Shown here piece after piece: positions 63,849 to 64,000 of a stretch of DNA of 64,000 nucleotides. Origin of the DNA: Domibacillus aminovorans. GTDB lineage: Bacteria > Bacillota > Bacilli > Bacillales > Domibacillaceae. Each line of letters opens with the position of its first letter. Within the stretch, counting starts at the first letter, position 1. The translations under genes and the position numbers were made by a program. The stretch covers positions 52,391 through 116,390 of the forward strand of contig NZ_LQWY01000002.1 in assembly GCF_001643235.1 (NCBI RefSeq), given 5' to 3'. The notes below the pieces were generated by a model, which made no database searches, had not been told where the DNA came from, and saw only the letters and a list, made by a program, of their open reading frames with translations.

Positions 63849-64000
63849 TTGAACCACCCGCCACTTAGAACTCTTACGAGTTGCTTGAAGTGGTGGATTC
63901 CTAAGATCACCAACGTATACGTCAGTTATCGATTAGGCTATCCCCGCAGTTCCTGCGGTTAGAAGTCTTAATGCTTCATTTTTAAGATTTTGTCCACCAT
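63849..64000 (-). mobile_element. IS200/IS605-family element, copy 2 (right end; continues beyond the window)
   Basis: On the minus strand this is the last ~75 bases of tnpB (reading [16 protein letters not shown] then TAGIA and stop) followed by the same right-end hairpin as copy 1. Shared sequence stops at 63849. It is related but not identical to copy 1, with several substitutions and a one-base insertion near the tnpB stop. Orientation is opposite to copy 1. Confidence 0.88.

Noticed and set aside
63837..63864. N-terminal extension of the tail protein from the GTG at 63864
   Set aside because: Those codons lie in the IS right end, shared with copy 1, so they are not native tail-gene sequence.

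Overview
The window comes from a low-to-moderate GC, spore-forming Bacillaceae-type Firmicute. Evidence: strong AGGAGG-type ribosome binding sites, sigma-A promoters, an S-box (SAM-I) riboswitch, Fur and Bacillus-type FadR operators, the spore protein YunB, and gene blocks in the B. subtilis order (fadNAE / yusI-gcvH-yusF-yusE / metNPQ / sufCDSUB, and yutI ... yutG-yutF-yutE-yutD-yutC-lipA-yunB-yunD-yunE-yunF). It is not B. subtilis itself: extra clusters, a prophage and IS elements are inserted.

Layout. 1-0.9 kb: end of a sensor histidine kinase. 1.0-8.9 kb: an unusual accessory cluster with four tandem EutQ-like cupins (plus a fifth fragment), an FAD-synthetase-like protein without a recognisable flavokinase motif, an unknown 252-aa protein, an acyl-CoA-dehydrogenase-fold protein lacking the usual catalytic Glu, an FMN reductase, and then (after a terminator and a structured leader) a DMT-type permease, a winged-helix protein and a 39-aa membrane peptide. 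This is the best candidate for an undescribed system; a two-component flavin-dependent oxygenase pathway is my inference. 9-15 kb: SMR exporter, MsrA, a lia envelope-stress operon (liaI, H, F, S, R; no liaG) and debris. 15-20 kb: HesB-like protein and a divergent, doubly Fur-boxed hydroxamate siderophore uptake system (yfiY / yfiZ-yfhA-yusV type). 20-24 kb: YdbS-YdbT and a cardiolipin synthase. 24-29 kb: FadR-controlled fadN-fadA-fadE beta-oxidation operon. 29-31 kb: arsR-sulP with a Cys-rich SulP tail. 31-36 kb: yusI, gcvH, yusF, yusE, S-box and metNPQ. 36.5-41.8 kb: sufCDSUB.

41.7-64 kb is rearranged. A prophage integrated in the last codons of sufB and supplied a synonymous replacement end. 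The integrase remnant and attL sit directly after sufB, but attR (a second copy of the sufB end followed by the native sufB terminator) lies 17.5 kb away at 59.3 kb in the opposite orientation, next to the phage lysis and tail genes. IS200/IS605 elements with tnpA/tnpB lie at the integrase end (42.2-44.0 kb) and at the tail-gene end (63.85 kb to the window edge), facing each other. The block between, which holds a diguanylate cyclase and the yut/yun/lipA genes, is therefore best read as inverted by recombination between IS copies. Turning it back places sufB, prophage, attR, terminator, yunF, yunE, yunD, yunB and lipA in one direction.

The core blocks are linked in function: Fe-S assembly (Suf, YutI), lipoylation (LipA) and lipoyl carrier (GcvH), methionine import under SAM control, iron-siderophore uptake under Fur, and fatty-acid oxidation under FadR. 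Start codons were moved from the longest open frame to the codon with a proper ribosome binding site wherever the sequence allowed it.
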